From the NCBI RefSeq assembly GCF_902460415.1, contig NZ_CABPTY010000001.1:180655-244654 (forward strand): a stretch of DNA of 64,000 nt. Direction: 5' to 3'. The stretch is from Campylobacter_A concisus_Y. GTDB taxonomy: Bacteria > Campylobacterota > Campylobacteria > Campylobacterales > Campylobacteraceae. The first letter of the stretch is position 1, and each line of letters begins with the position of its first letter. Under the pieces are notes generated by a model, which was not told the DNA's origin, searched no databases, and worked only from the letters and a program-made list of their open reading frames with translations. Made by a program: the position numbers and the translations under genes. This document shows positions 52,308 to 60,644 of this stretch, one piece after another.

Positions 52308-53058
52308 AATTTCAAATTACAGCGGCTTAGCTGTTTCGCTTATAGTGCATGGAGCAGCAGTATATTTTTTGCTTTCACATGATTTTGATGAGATAAAAAT
52401 AGGTGAGCAAAAACCGATAAAAATAGCTCTTAATTCATTTACTCCAGTGCCACAAGTCTCAGCACCTCAAATAGCGGAGCAAATGCTTATCCCAGAGCCA
52501 ACTCCACCAGCTCCACCGCCACCACCAGAGCCACCAAAACCTGAGCCAAAGCCAGAACCAAAACCTGAACCTAAAAAGGTGGAGAAACCAAAGCGTGAAA
52601 TAAAAAAGGTAGAGCCTAAAAAAGAGAAAAAAATAGAGCCTAAGCCTGAACCGGTAATTGCTCAGCCAGTGCAGCCTATTGTACCGCCAGCTAGTGTAAA
52701 TACAAATTTACCAGCCAATAACAAGTCTATCGCTGCAGCTCCAGTTCAAAATGTAACACCTGAGCTAAATTTATCAAATTCACAAGGTGATGAAGATTTT
52801 ACGAAGGTTACAATCGCAGTTAAGAGGCATAACAGTTACCCAAATAATGCTAGACGTATGAAGCATCAAGGTATTGTAGAAGTTAGATTTTTACTCAAGC
52901 AAGACGGTAGTATAGATGAACTTAAAGTTAGTAAAAGCTCTGGTTTTGAGTCGCTTGATAATGCTGCTTTAGAAAATATTCAAAGAGCAAGTTCTGAGTT
53001 TCCAAAGCCTAAACAAGATCGTTATCTGCGCTTTACTATTTCATATACACTAAAATAA
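52282..53058 (+). CDS. tonB: TonB energy-transducing protein
   Basis: 258 residues: N-terminal anchor (SGLAVSLIVHGAAVYFLL, containing the His of the SxxxH motif), a long Pro/Lys/Glu spacer (about 65-125) crossing the periplasm, and the C-terminal TonB fold (YPNNARRMKHQGIVEVRFLL...SGFESLDNAALENI). It transmits ExbBD energy to outer-membrane receptors. TTG start inside exbD. The stop is inside a strong stem-loop. Confidence 0.95.
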   Translation: MQSKQSLNKISNYSGLAVSLIVHGAAVYFLLSHDFDEIKIGEQKPIKIALNSFTPVPQVSAPQIAEQMLIPEPTPPAPPPPPEPPKPEPKPEPKPEPKKVEKPKREIKKVEPKKEKKIEPKPEPVIAQPVQPIVPPASVNTNLPANNKSIAAAPVQNVTPELNLSNSQGDEDFTKVTIAVKRHNSYPNNARRMKHQGIVEVRFLLKQDGSIDELKVSKSSGFESLDNAALENIQRASSEFPKPKQDRYLRFTISYTLK

Positions 53059-53089
53059 ATTACAAGCTTATTTAAGCTTGTAATTTATT
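53054..53089 (+). terminator. Terminator of exbB-exbD-tonB
   Basis: Perfect 16-base arms around ATTT, overlapping the tonB stop codon; the second arm is T-rich. Confidence 0.75.
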
Positions 53090-53195
53090 ATCTGTTTTGT
53101 AGAATTTCTTTTATATTTCAAGTCAAAATAGAAAAACATAACTTATTTTATTTAAAAAAGTGTGTATTTTAAACTTGCTTTAAATATTAAACATG

Positions 53196-53201
53196 TATAA
53201 T
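53196..53201 (+). promoter_or_regulatory. -10 box for tRNA-Phe
   Basis: TATAAT preceded by TG at -15/-14 (TGTATAAT), 20 bases before the tRNA; TTGCTT at 53175-53180 may act as -35 with a 15-base spacer. Confidence 0.5.
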
Positions 53202-53220
53202 CTGAATTTCTTTAACAGGT

Positions 53221-53296
53221 GGTTGGATAGCTCAGTCGGTAGAGCAGCAGACTGAAAATCTGCGTGTCGGCAGTTCGATTCTGCCTCTAACCACCA
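53221..53296 (+). tRNA. tRNA-Phe (GAA)
   Basis: 76 bases with a full cloverleaf: 7-bp acceptor GGTTGGA/TCTAACC (one G-U), D stem GCTC/GAGC, anticodon stem GCAGA/TCTGC around CTGAAAA (anticodon GAA), T stem GGCAG/CTGCC with TTCGATT loop, and an encoded CCA. Confidence 0.97.
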
Positions 53297-53642
53297 TTAA
53301 CCTTTCCTTAAATATTAATCCCTTTCTCTTAGTTCTATTAAATTTAGTATTCACAAGGTTTTTATGCTATTTTTCTAGGTTATTTATAAAATTTAAATAA
53401 ATTTTTATTATTAACAAATTTAAAATATAACAATGCTATTTTCATTTTATATATTCTAAGACAAATAAAATCTTCAAGATCAAATAAAAAATTTGTAAGA
53501 GATAATCTTATAAATTTTATCCTAAATAAGCCTTATTAATCAAAATGTTATATTTGTATCAAATCATCCTTAAAATATAAGTTTAATCTAAATCCATAAG
53601 AGATATAATCTTGATTAAATTTATATTAACTTAGGAGGTTTC
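53297..53642 (+). promoter_or_regulatory. Gene-free A+T-rich region ahead of the Dcu gene
   Basis: 346 bases with no open frame worth naming and no recognisable riboswitch. It holds a TATAAT at 53604-53609, 34 bases before the Dcu ATG, and a perfect AGGAGG ribosome site at about 53632-53638. The long leader may host activator sites for anaerobic or dicarboxylate control, but I see no clear motif. Confidence 0.5.
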
Positions 53643-55310
53643 ATGGATTTTCTCATGAATTTAAGCGAAGGCATGCAGTTTGCTATCCAGCTTCTCATCG
53701 TCCTTATCTGTTTGTTCTACGGAGCTAAAAAAGGCGGTATCGCACTTGGTATGCTAGGCGGTATCGGTCTTATAGTCCTCGTTTTTGGATTTAATATCGA
53801 GCCTGGTAAGCCAGCAATTGATGTTATGCTAACTATCCTCGCTGTTGTTGTGGCAAGTGCTACGCTTCAGGCTAGTGGTGGTCTTGATGTTATGCTTCAA
53901 ATAGCAGAAACTATACTTAGAAAAAATCCAAAATATGTAAGTATCTTGGCTCCATTTGTAACATGTACGCTTACTATTTTATGCGGTACTGGACACGTTG
54001 TTTATACCGTGCTTCCTATCGTTTATGATATCGCTATCAAAAATGGCATCCGCCCAGAGCGTCCTATGGCTGCAAGTTCTATCGCTTCACAAATGGGTAT
54101 CATCGCTAGCCCAGTTTCTGTTGCTGTTGTAACCCTCACTAGCTTTCTTATCAATGCTAAAACTCACTTAGCTGGCTTTGATGGATACTTAGACCTTTTA
54201 AAGATCACTATCCCATCGACATTTTGTGGTGTTTTGGCGATAGGAATTTTTAGCTGGTTTAGAGGCAAAGATCTTGATAAAGACGAGGTCTTTCAAGCAA
54301 AGCTTCAAGATCCTGAGTTTAAAAAATATGTTTATGGTGATAGTGCGACACTTTTAGGCAAAAAGCTTCCTGGGTATCAATGGGCTGCGATGTGGATATT
54401 TTTAGGCTCTATCCTTGTAGTTGCACTTCTTGGATATTTTAAAGATCTTCGCCCAAGCTGGACTACTTACAAAGACGCAACAGTCGTTCAAGTAATAGCT
54501 AACCTTCCAACTGAGCAAAAAGTCTTAAAAACCTTAAAAATAAAAGATGCTAGCATCCAAACAGAGGCGGCTGAGTTAAAAGTAGCAAACGATAAGCTAA
54601 ATGCCAATCAAAAAGCCCAATCAGTCAAAATCATCGGCAAAGATGCAAATCAAACTCTTACTCGCACAGCTGATGGTGCAGTAACATATATAAATGAAAA
54701 AGGCGCAAAAGAAGAATTTCAAGGTGCTTACATCAATATAAGCAACAAACAAGCATCTTCAAAAAGCCTAAGTATGGTTCATGTTATCCAAATTTTCATG
54801 CTTTTAACTGGCGCTATCATTTTAATCTTTACACCAACAGATGCTAGCAAGATCGGTAAAAACGAGATATTTAGATCAGGCATGATTGCTCTTGTTGCAG
54901 TATTTGGTATCTCTTGGATGGCTGAGACTATGTTTGCAGTGCATACTCCTATGATGAAAGAGGCGCTAGGAAGCATCGTAAAAGAGCACCCTTGGACTTA
55001 TGCGGTTATGCTTTTGATTATCTCAAAATTTGTAAATTCTCAAGCTGCAGCCTTGGTTGCGTTTGTGCCATTAGCTTTAAATATCGATGTTAATCCTGCT
55101 ATCATTCTAGCTTTTGCGCCAGCTTGCTACGGATACTACATCCTGCCAACATATCCAAGCGACCTTGCAGCTATTCAGTTTGATAGAAGCGGTACGACAC
55201 ATATTGGTAAATTTGTTATCAATCACAGCTTTATCATTCCGGGACTTATTGGCGTTATATTCTCTTGTATATTTGGCTATATTTTTGCAACTGCTTTTGG
55301 ATATCTATAA
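53643..55310 (+). CDS. Anaerobic C4-dicarboxylate transporter, Dcu family, with inserted domain
   Basis: 555 residues, about 100 more than E. coli DcuA/DcuB. Family blocks include LICLFYGAKKGGIALGM, CGTGHVVYTVLPIVYDIA and MAASSIASQMGIIASPVSVA (about 142-161). The C-terminal half has SQAAALVAFVPLAL and YYILPTYPSDLAAIQFDRSGTT. A hydrophilic, Lys/Gln/Asn-rich insertion occupies about residues 272-376 between membrane segments, where other Dcu carriers have a short loop. It exchanges fumarate, aspartate or malate for succinate and would feed the Mfr fumarate reductase. DcuA versus DcuB type is not decided. Confidence 0.9.
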   Translation: MDFLMNLSEGMQFAIQLLIVLICLFYGAKKGGIALGMLGGIGLIVLVFGFNIEPGKPAIDVMLTILAVVVASATLQASGGLDVMLQIAETILRKNPKYVSILAPFVTCTLTILCGTGHVVYTVLPIVYDIAIKNGIRPERPMAASSIASQMGIIASPVSVAVVTLTSFLINAKTHLAGFDGYLDLLKITIPSTFCGVLAIGIFSWFRGKDLDKDEVFQAKLQDPEFKKYVYGDSATLLGKKLPGYQWAAMWIFLGSILVVALLGYFKDLRPSWTTYKDATVVQVIANLPTEQKVLKTLKIKDASIQTEAAELKVANDKLNANQKAQSVKIIGKDANQTLTRTADGAVTYINEKGAKEEFQGAYINISNKQASSKSLSMVHVIQIFMLLTGAIILIFTPTDASKIGKNEIFRSGMIALVAVFGISWMAETMFAVHTPMMKEALGSIVKEHPWTYAVMLLIISKFVNSQAAALVAFVPLALNIDVNPAIILAFAPACYGYYILPTYPSDLAAIQFDRSGTTHIGKFVINHSFIIPGLIGVIFSCIFGYIFATAFGYL

Positions 55311-55320
55311 TAGATAAATT

Positions 55321-55352
55321 CTCTTGCTGCTAGTAATTTCTAGTGGCAAGAG
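55321..55352. terminator. Stem-loop between convergent dcu and flhB
   Basis: 13-base arms (CTCTTGCTGCTAG / CTAGTGGCAAGAG) pair except for two central positions around a 6-base loop; 10 bases from each stop. Confidence 0.6.
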
Positions 55353-55361
55353 TAGAATTTA

Positions 55362-56435
55362 TCAAAGCCTATCTTTAAATTTTTGTTTATTGCTCATATA
55401 AACGAAGCTTAGCACTTCGGCTACGGCCCTAAAAAGATGTGCCGGTATCGTATCATCGACTTCACAAATTTTATAAAGCTCTCTTGCGAGTGGTGGGTTT
55501 TCATAAATTTGCACACCATTTTCAACGGCTATTTTTTTGATTTGCAGTGCTAAAAAATCAACACCTTTGGCAAGTATTATCGGCGCCTCGTCGCGACTTT
55601 TATCATATCTTATCGCCACGGCGTAGTGAGTAGGGTTTGTGATGACTACGTCAGCTTGTGGGATATTTTGCATCATTCGACGCTTGGCTGCACGCATTTG
55701 CGCTTGACGAATTCTGCCTTTTACCTGAGGATCTCCTTCCATTTGCTTATACTCATCTTTTATCTCTTGCTTGCTCATGCGAAGGTCCTTAAAATACTGA
55801 AAACGCACGATGAGAAGGTCGATAAGTCCGATCACGAAAAGTATAAAAAGCATGACACTAACAAGAATGATGAGCTTTTCTTTTAGCCAAGCAAGCTGAT
55901 CAAACATAGAAAAAAAGAGAGTGTGTGGTAGCTCCTTTATAAACTGCAAGAAAAAATAAAATCCAACTCCAAAGACGATGCTAACTTTTAGCACGATTTT
56001 GATGCTATCTATCACTTTTTTCATCGAGAATAAATTTTTTAGCCCTTTTAGTGGGTTTATCTTGCCAAAGTTTGGCATTATAGGCTTTGTGGTAAAGATA
56101 AATCCAAACTGCATTACATTTGCGATGACACCAGCGATCGCCACACAGATACAAACTGGAAGTATCATAAGAAGCGACCTTGCAAAGGTATTTACGACGA
56201 TCATTTTTACAGTTGGCAAGGTAAGTGGCTGACCGATAAATTTTGAGTAGTAGATATAAAGTGAGATGATCTGTTCTTTCATAAAATTTAGCATCGTAAG
56301 CAGTACACCAATAGCGATGACAAGGGTCACGAACCCGGCTAGATCCTGACTTTTGGGAACGTTACCATCCTTTTTGGCATCCTCTATCTTTTTGGGGGTC
56401 GCTTCTTCGGTTTTTTCCTGATCTTCGCCTGCCAT
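55362..56435 (-). CDS. flhB: Flagellar export switch protein FlhB
   Basis: 357 residues from the ATG at 56435, chosen because AGGATAAAG precedes it and FlhB proteins start with this acidic/basic stretch (EKTEEATPKKIEDAKKDG); an upstream ATG at 56477 lacks a site. Four membrane helices are followed by a cytoplasmic domain with the autocleavage motif NPTH at 267-270. It sets export specificity in the flagellar type III apparatus. In Campylobacter FlhB is also needed for expression of RpoN-dependent flagellar genes. Confidence 0.96.
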   Translation of the reverse strand: MAGEDQEKTEEATPKKIEDAKKDGNVPKSQDLAGFVTLVIAIGVLLTMLNFMKEQIISLYIYYSKFIGQPLTLPTVKMIVVNTFARSLLMILPVCICVAIAGVIANVMQFGFIFTTKPIMPNFGKINPLKGLKNLFSMKKVIDSIKIVLKVSIVFGVGFYFFLQFIKELPHTLFFSMFDQLAWLKEKLIILVSVMLFILFVIGLIDLLIVRFQYFKDLRMSKQEIKDEYKQMEGDPQVKGRIRQAQMRAAKRRMMQNIPQADVVITNPTHYAVAIRYDKSRDEAPIILAKGVDFLALQIKKIAVENGVQIYENPPLARELYKICEVDDTIPAHLFRAVAEVLSFVYMSNKQKFKDRL

Positions 56436-56567
56436 CTTTATCCTAAGCTTGCTTAAATTTGGGGCGATTATAACCAAAACAAGGTTAAAATATCCGCTAA
56501 AGCCACCTTTCGCACGTGGAAAATTAGGTGTTTTTGGCTAAAATTAGCAAAAATAAGGAAACACAAA

Positions 56568-57530
56568 ATGTCATTTTTAGAAGGCTTGCCTAATATTTTC
56601 AAAACCAAAAAACTACCAAAAAGCGATGAAGAGCTACTTTTAGACGAGTATGCGATGATTTACACTGAAATAAAAGAGAAAAATTTAAACGAATACGACT
56701 TTTTATGTGAGTTCATACGATTACTCTCTTTTTTAAGAGCTAGATGCTACGACATTTACCTTGAAAAGTGCCTAGCTGATGGCGATGCCGAGAGGCTAAA
56801 TGATCTCATTTTTCAATACGCTAAGCTAAATTTACTCCCAGGATGCAGCGGTGGATATGACCAGTGCGAGAGGCTCATACCGGCATTTTTTGCTATCGCT
56901 TGCGGTGACACAGATGGTATGACACGGATCTTTCCAAAAGGCCTACCACCTAGCAAAAACGGCTATAAATTTCTATGTGTTACGCACGATTTGCTCACGG
57001 CGATGCTTTGGCAAGATGAAAATTTACTCACCCCTGCTCTTGAAAAAGCACGCGCTTTTGCAGAGTCCAAAAAGCCAGCAAACGAAAGAGAGGCAGTTAA
57101 ATTTGTGCTTGCCTTGCATGAAAAAGATGTGGCCGCTATGAGTGAGCATTTGCAGAAATTTTGCTCTACATTTGGCAGGACAGATGCGCCTAAATTTGAA
57201 AAAAGGCTTTATATTTTCGCACACGGACTTCACGCTTTGGCGCACTACTTTTTGCCACTTGAGCTCTTTAAAGAGATCAAGCTACCAAAGAACGAAAATT
57301 TCAGTAAATTTTACGCTAAAAGGCTCTTTCAAAATGAAATTCCCAAGCCAAAACTTTATTTTACTTTTCCACCTGAGTTTGAACTGATAAATGTGATCTT
57401 AAGTGCGCCAGTAGCTAAAACTCTGATATATCAGCCATATTTGCCAAATGACAAAACATTTTTTCTGGATCACGATGCGATGATTAAAAATTTAGCCGAC
57501 GAGATCATAAAATCAGGGGCATTAAAGTAG
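56568..57530 (+). CDS. Uncharacterised 320-residue protein
   Basis: I do not recognise the family. It is a soluble protein, apparently all-helical, with repeated Leu/Ala/Phe helices suggesting a helical-repeat fold. Six or more cysteines are scattered (CSGGYDQC near 99-106). No signal peptide. ATG follows AAGGAAACAC. It is divergent from flhB and upstream of rplU with a gap of 107 bases, so it is probably transcribed alone. Confidence 0.75.
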   Translation: MSFLEGLPNIFKTKKLPKSDEELLLDEYAMIYTEIKEKNLNEYDFLCEFIRLLSFLRARCYDIYLEKCLADGDAERLNDLIFQYAKLNLLPGCSGGYDQCERLIPAFFAIACGDTDGMTRIFPKGLPPSKNGYKFLCVTHDLLTAMLWQDENLLTPALEKARAFAESKKPANEREAVKFVLALHEKDVAAMSEHLQKFCSTFGRTDAPKFEKRLYIFAHGLHALAHYFLPLELFKEIKLPKNENFSKFYAKRLFQNEIPKPKLYFTFPPEFELINVILSAPVAKTLIYQPYLPNDKTFFLDHDAMIKNLADEIIKSGALK

Positions 57531-57605
57531 AATTTATAAACTTTTGGCTAACATTCACACCTTACAACCAATAAAGCTCCATAAATCTTTTGCAAAAAAG
57601 TGCTT

Positions 57606-57620
57606 TTTGGTCTTACCAAA
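57606..57620 (+). promoter_or_regulatory. Small hairpin in the rplU leader
   Basis: TTTGGT-CTT-ACCAAA, 18 bases before the rplU start. It may be part of a leader structure or of the previous gene's terminator (it is followed by TTTTAG). Confidence 0.3.
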
Positions 57621-57637
57621 TTTTAGAAAGGTAGAGT

Positions 57638-57952
57638 ATGTCAAAATACGCTATATTTAAGCATGGCGGCAAGCAATATCGTGTTAGCGAGGGTGAGTAC
57701 CTTAAGCTAGATCACTTTAGTGCTGAAGCTAAATCAACCGTTGAGATTACAGAAGTTTTAGCTGTAAATGACGGCGAAGTAAAGGTAGGTGCGCCATTTG
57801 TTAAGGGTGCAAAAGTTGTTCTTGAGGTCGTTAATGAAGGCAAAGACAAAAAAGTAGTTATCTACAAAAAACGCAGACGTAAAGACTCAAAACTAAAACG
57901 CGGCTTTAGAAGACAATTCACACGTGTAAAAGTCGTAAGTATCGCAGCTTAA
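57638..57952 (+). CDS. rplU: Large ribosomal subunit protein bL21
   Basis: 104 residues with YAIFKHGGKQYRVSEGEYL at the start and KRRRRKDSKLKRGFRRQ-type basic tail. Ribosome site AGAAAGGTAG precedes the ATG. rpmA follows after 11 bases, the near-universal order. Confidence 0.98.
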   Translation: MSKYAIFKHGGKQYRVSEGEYLKLDHFSAEAKSTVEITEVLAVNDGEVKVGAPFVKGAKVVLEVVNEGKDKKVVIYKKRRRKDSKLKRGFRRQFTRVKVVSIAA

Positions 57953-57963
57953 GGAGATAAGAT

Positions 57964-58221
57964 ATGGCACACAAAAAAGGTCAGGGTTCAACCCAAAATA
58001 ACCGTGATAGTATCGGACGCCGATTAGGTGTTAAGAAATTTGGTGGTGAGTTCGTTCGTGCTGGTAATATAATCATCCGCCAAAGAGGAACAGCAACTCA
58101 CGCTGGAAATAACGTAGGTCTTGGCAAAGACCACACAATTTTTGCATTAGTCGATGGCTTTGTAAAATTTGAAAGACTTGATAAAAACAGAAAAAAAGTA
58201 TCTGTTTATCCAGCTGCATAA
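57964..58221 (+). CDS. rpmA: Large ribosomal subunit protein bL27
   Basis: 85 residues starting AHKKGQGSTQNNRDSIGRRLG, with IIRQRGTATHAGNNVGLGKDHT. There is no N-terminal extension of the cleaved Firmicutes type. An intrinsic terminator follows immediately, so obg is not read from this unit. Confidence 0.98.
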   Translation: MAHKKGQGSTQNNRDSIGRRLGVKKFGGEFVRAGNIIIRQRGTATHAGNNVGLGKDHTIFALVDGFVKFERLDKNRKKVSVYPAA

Positions 58222-58226
58222 TCCTT

Positions 58227-58250
58227 GGGGCGAAAGCCCCTTTTTCTTTT
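58227..58250 (+). terminator. Intrinsic terminator of rplU-rpmA
   Basis: GGGGC-GAAA-GCCCC stem with a GNRA tetraloop, then TTTTTCTTTT; 5 bases after the rpmA stop. Textbook rho-independent form. Confidence 0.92.
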
Positions 58251-58266
58251 AAATCCACTCAAAAAT

Positions 58267-59373
58267 TTAATTTATCTTTTCTAATTCTTTGATTATTTTT
58301 CTAGCTCTATTTTTCCAAGTATTTTCACTTATACTTTCATAAGCATTTTTTGAAATTTTATTTAGCTCATCATTACTTAATGTCTTTATATAGTTAAATT
58401 TTTCTTCTAAACTTTTTTCATCTCCTGCTTCATACAAGAAACCATTTTTGCCATCTTTTACTATTTCAGCAACTGGCGGAAAATTTGGAGCTAAGACAAC
58501 GTTTGAGTTTGCCATATACTCAAAAAGCTTTAGTGGAGTACTATAAAGAGAATAAGCACTTTTTACACTAGGTATTATCAAAATTGTATTGTTTTCAATG
58601 AGGCTTTTTACAACCTCATTTTGAGGCAACACCCCTTCAAAGCATACTAGATCTTCGATCTTTCTTTCTTTAAGAGTATTTTTTAAATTTATAAAACTAT
58701 TTCCACTATTCTTACCATACAGCTCGAGTTTTATCCTAGTTTTTAAAGCAAAATCCAGCATCAAATCAAGGCCTTTCCATAACAAGAATGAGCCATAATA
58801 GTTTATACTTGAAAAATCAAAATCTTTCTTCTTAAAATCATAATCTTGCTTGCAGCCATTATAAACAACTGCCGAATTTGTTATTTGTAAGTCAAAAAAT
58901 TTTCTAAGTTCATTTAATGTGCTGATATTGTGCGAAAAGATAAAATCAGCATTTTTTAGTATCTCTTTTTCCATATTATAAAGTGCTTTGTTGCCTAAGG
59001 TAAAACACTCATGCACTTCAAATATAACCTTTTGATTGGATATTTTATTTTCTAGTAAAAATTTAGCTATCTTTAAATGCCTTGTGTAAAATATTGCATC
59101 TTTATTTGAGTCATTATTTATTATTTTTTTTAGAAAAAAGTTAAAAACTTTATTACTTTTTAAAAATAAAATTTTTTTTCTTACAAACAATATGTCATTA
59201 GCTTTTAACTTTAAAGCAAATTTCTCATTTACTTCATTTAAATTTAAAAGGGTCTGTGGTAAGACTAACTTAGCATCACAGATATTACTAATCTCAAAAA
59301 ATGTATTTAGAATTGCTATCTCTCTTGCATTACCTTGCGGAATTTGTTCTGGATATATGTAAAATAGTTTCAT
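58267..59373 (-). CDS. Glycosyltransferase, GT4-like
   Basis: 368 residues, last gene of a four-gene minus-strand cluster. N-terminal FYIYPEQIPQGNAREIAIL, central FEVHECFTLGNKALYNMEKEIL, HNISTLNEL and VVYNGC, then the C-terminal site LFEYMANSNVVLAPNFPPVAEIV and GKNGFLYEAGDEKSLEEK. This is a GT-B retaining enzyme; donor and acceptor are unknown. It overlaps the upstream membrane gene by 4 bases. The DNA is visibly more A+T-rich than the ribosomal genes beside it. Confidence 0.85.
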   Translation of the reverse strand: MKLFYIYPEQIPQGNAREIAILNTFFEISNICDAKLVLPQTLLNLNEVNEKFALKLKANDILFVRKKILFLKSNKVFNFFLKKIINNDSNKDAIFYTRHLKIAKFLLENKISNQKVIFEVHECFTLGNKALYNMEKEILKNADFIFSHNISTLNELRKFFDLQITNSAVVYNGCKQDYDFKKKDFDFSSINYYGSFLLWKGLDLMLDFALKTRIKLELYGKNSGNSFINLKNTLKERKIEDLVCFEGVLPQNEVVKSLIENNTILIIPSVKSAYSLYSTPLKLFEYMANSNVVLAPNFPPVAEIVKDGKNGFLYEAGDEKSLEEKFNYIKTLSNDELNKISKNAYESISENTWKNRARKIIKELEKIN

Positions 59374-60644
59374 AAATCACTCCTTGTCTTTGCATAAAAC
59401 ACTATAAAAAGACCAAGCATTACATAAAGATGAGTAAAGTATATGGTCTCAAATAGTCCCCTAAATATATAAGTGCAAAGTATGCTTCCAAATATTGCTA
59501 TATAAAATTTGTTGTTTGACAAATACCTTTTAAAGGAAACAAAAAGCATATAAAAAACAAGCGCAACAAAAAAAGCAGTACCTACTACACCGTAATGATA
59601 ATACTGACCGATAAATACTGGCTCGTCATGATGTGGGTACTTGGTTCCGTCAGCGCCTATACCAGTTGGGCCAAGGTCGTCATTGTTAATATTTTTATCA
59701 TTTAAAAATTTAGTATATTGCTTACCACCAAAACCTATGCCTATATAAGCTCTATCAGAGCTAAAAAGAAGCGGTAATCTTTTTGTTAAAATATCTACTC
59801 TACCAGAAGTATAAAATCCTTGCGCAACTTTTAACTGCAAAAGCGTGGAGTTATAGTAGACGCAAGCAGAGGCAGCAAGTAAAATTAAGCAAATTATTAT
59901 AAATTTTTTATTAAAAAGATCAATTTTTTCTTTCTTAGATGTTAAAATCAACATTGCTACTAAGCTCAAAACAAGTGCAAGCCATGAGCCTCTTGCTCCT
60001 GTAAGCAAAATAAAAATTAAGCCAATAATGATATTAAAAATAGTAATAAAAAATTTATAAAAATTATTTTTTATATAAAATAGTGATATCAAAGAAAAAA
60101 TTAATAAATTATCAAAGAAACTTGAATAAAATCTATCGATAGGTTGAATCAATTGATTTTTTGCATTTCTTAAATTTAAAAGCGTTCCTTCTTCTATTCC
60201 TTTTACAAAAAAATGTAAATTGTCTAAACTTAAAGCTATAACCATGGTAAAAAACAACCATTTTGAATTTTTATAACTACCATCATGCCAAAGGAGAATA
60301 ATAAAAATAAATACAAAAGCTCGTTTAAATTCACTAAATGCTGAAAGAAATGCATTCTGGGTAGTGTCATAAGGAAAAATTGATATTCCAAAAACATATA
60401 AATTTAGTAAAATAAAAAGCAGCAATATAGTTTTATTGTTTTTTATATTATTTTTTATATTTTCTAATGTATTTTTAGTATTAATAATAAAAAGAATCAT
60501 AGTTGAAAATAGAGCCAAATATATACCTAAATTCTTCACAGCAGTAATATGTTCGTTATATTGACCTATCAAAAAAAGAGATAAGAAAAATAAAATAGCT
60601 CTTTTTAAAAATATTATTAATTTTGGCTTATTTTGAATTATCAT
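59370..60644 (-). CDS. O-antigen ligase / polymerase-like membrane protein
   Basis: 424 residues with about ten to twelve membrane helices. A large loop in the C-terminal half holds RLPLLFSSDRAYIGIGFGGKQY and HHDEPVFIGQYYHYGVVGTAF, and the motif LLTGARGSWLALVLSL precedes it. These are features of the Wzy_C / O-antigen ligase (WaaL) group, which joins or polymerises lipid-linked glycans on the periplasmic side. Ligase versus polymerase cannot be decided. It lies between two glycosyltransferases and overlaps both (4 and 17 bases). One 60-base stretch (60421-60480) has only 7 G or C. Confidence 0.8.
   Translation of the reverse strand: MIIQNKPKLIIFLKRAILFFLSLFLIGQYNEHITAVKNLGIYLALFSTMILFIINTKNTLENIKNNIKNNKTILLLFILLNLYVFGISIFPYDTTQNAFLSAFSEFKRAFVFIFIILLWHDGSYKNSKWLFFTMVIALSLDNLHFFVKGIEEGTLLNLRNAKNQLIQPIDRFYSSFFDNLLIFSLISLFYIKNNFYKFFITIFNIIIGLIFILLTGARGSWLALVLSLVAMLILTSKKEKIDLFNKKFIIICLILLAASACVYYNSTLLQLKVAQGFYTSGRVDILTKRLPLLFSSDRAYIGIGFGGKQYTKFLNDKNINNDDLGPTGIGADGTKYPHHDEPVFIGQYYHYGVVGTAFFVALVFYMLFVSFKRYLSNNKFYIAIFGSILCTYIFRGLFETIYFTHLYVMLGLFIVFYAKTRSDL

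Noticed and set aside
52495..52670. Repeat array or CRISPR-like pattern in tonB
   Set aside because: The repeats are Pro/Lys/Glu codons of the normal TonB spacer. No CRISPR array or cas gene was seen anywhere in the window.
53297..53642. Riboswitch or small RNA in the long leader of the Dcu gene
   Set aside because: No recognisable aptamer, no strong stem apart from A/T pairs, and no terminator-like element.
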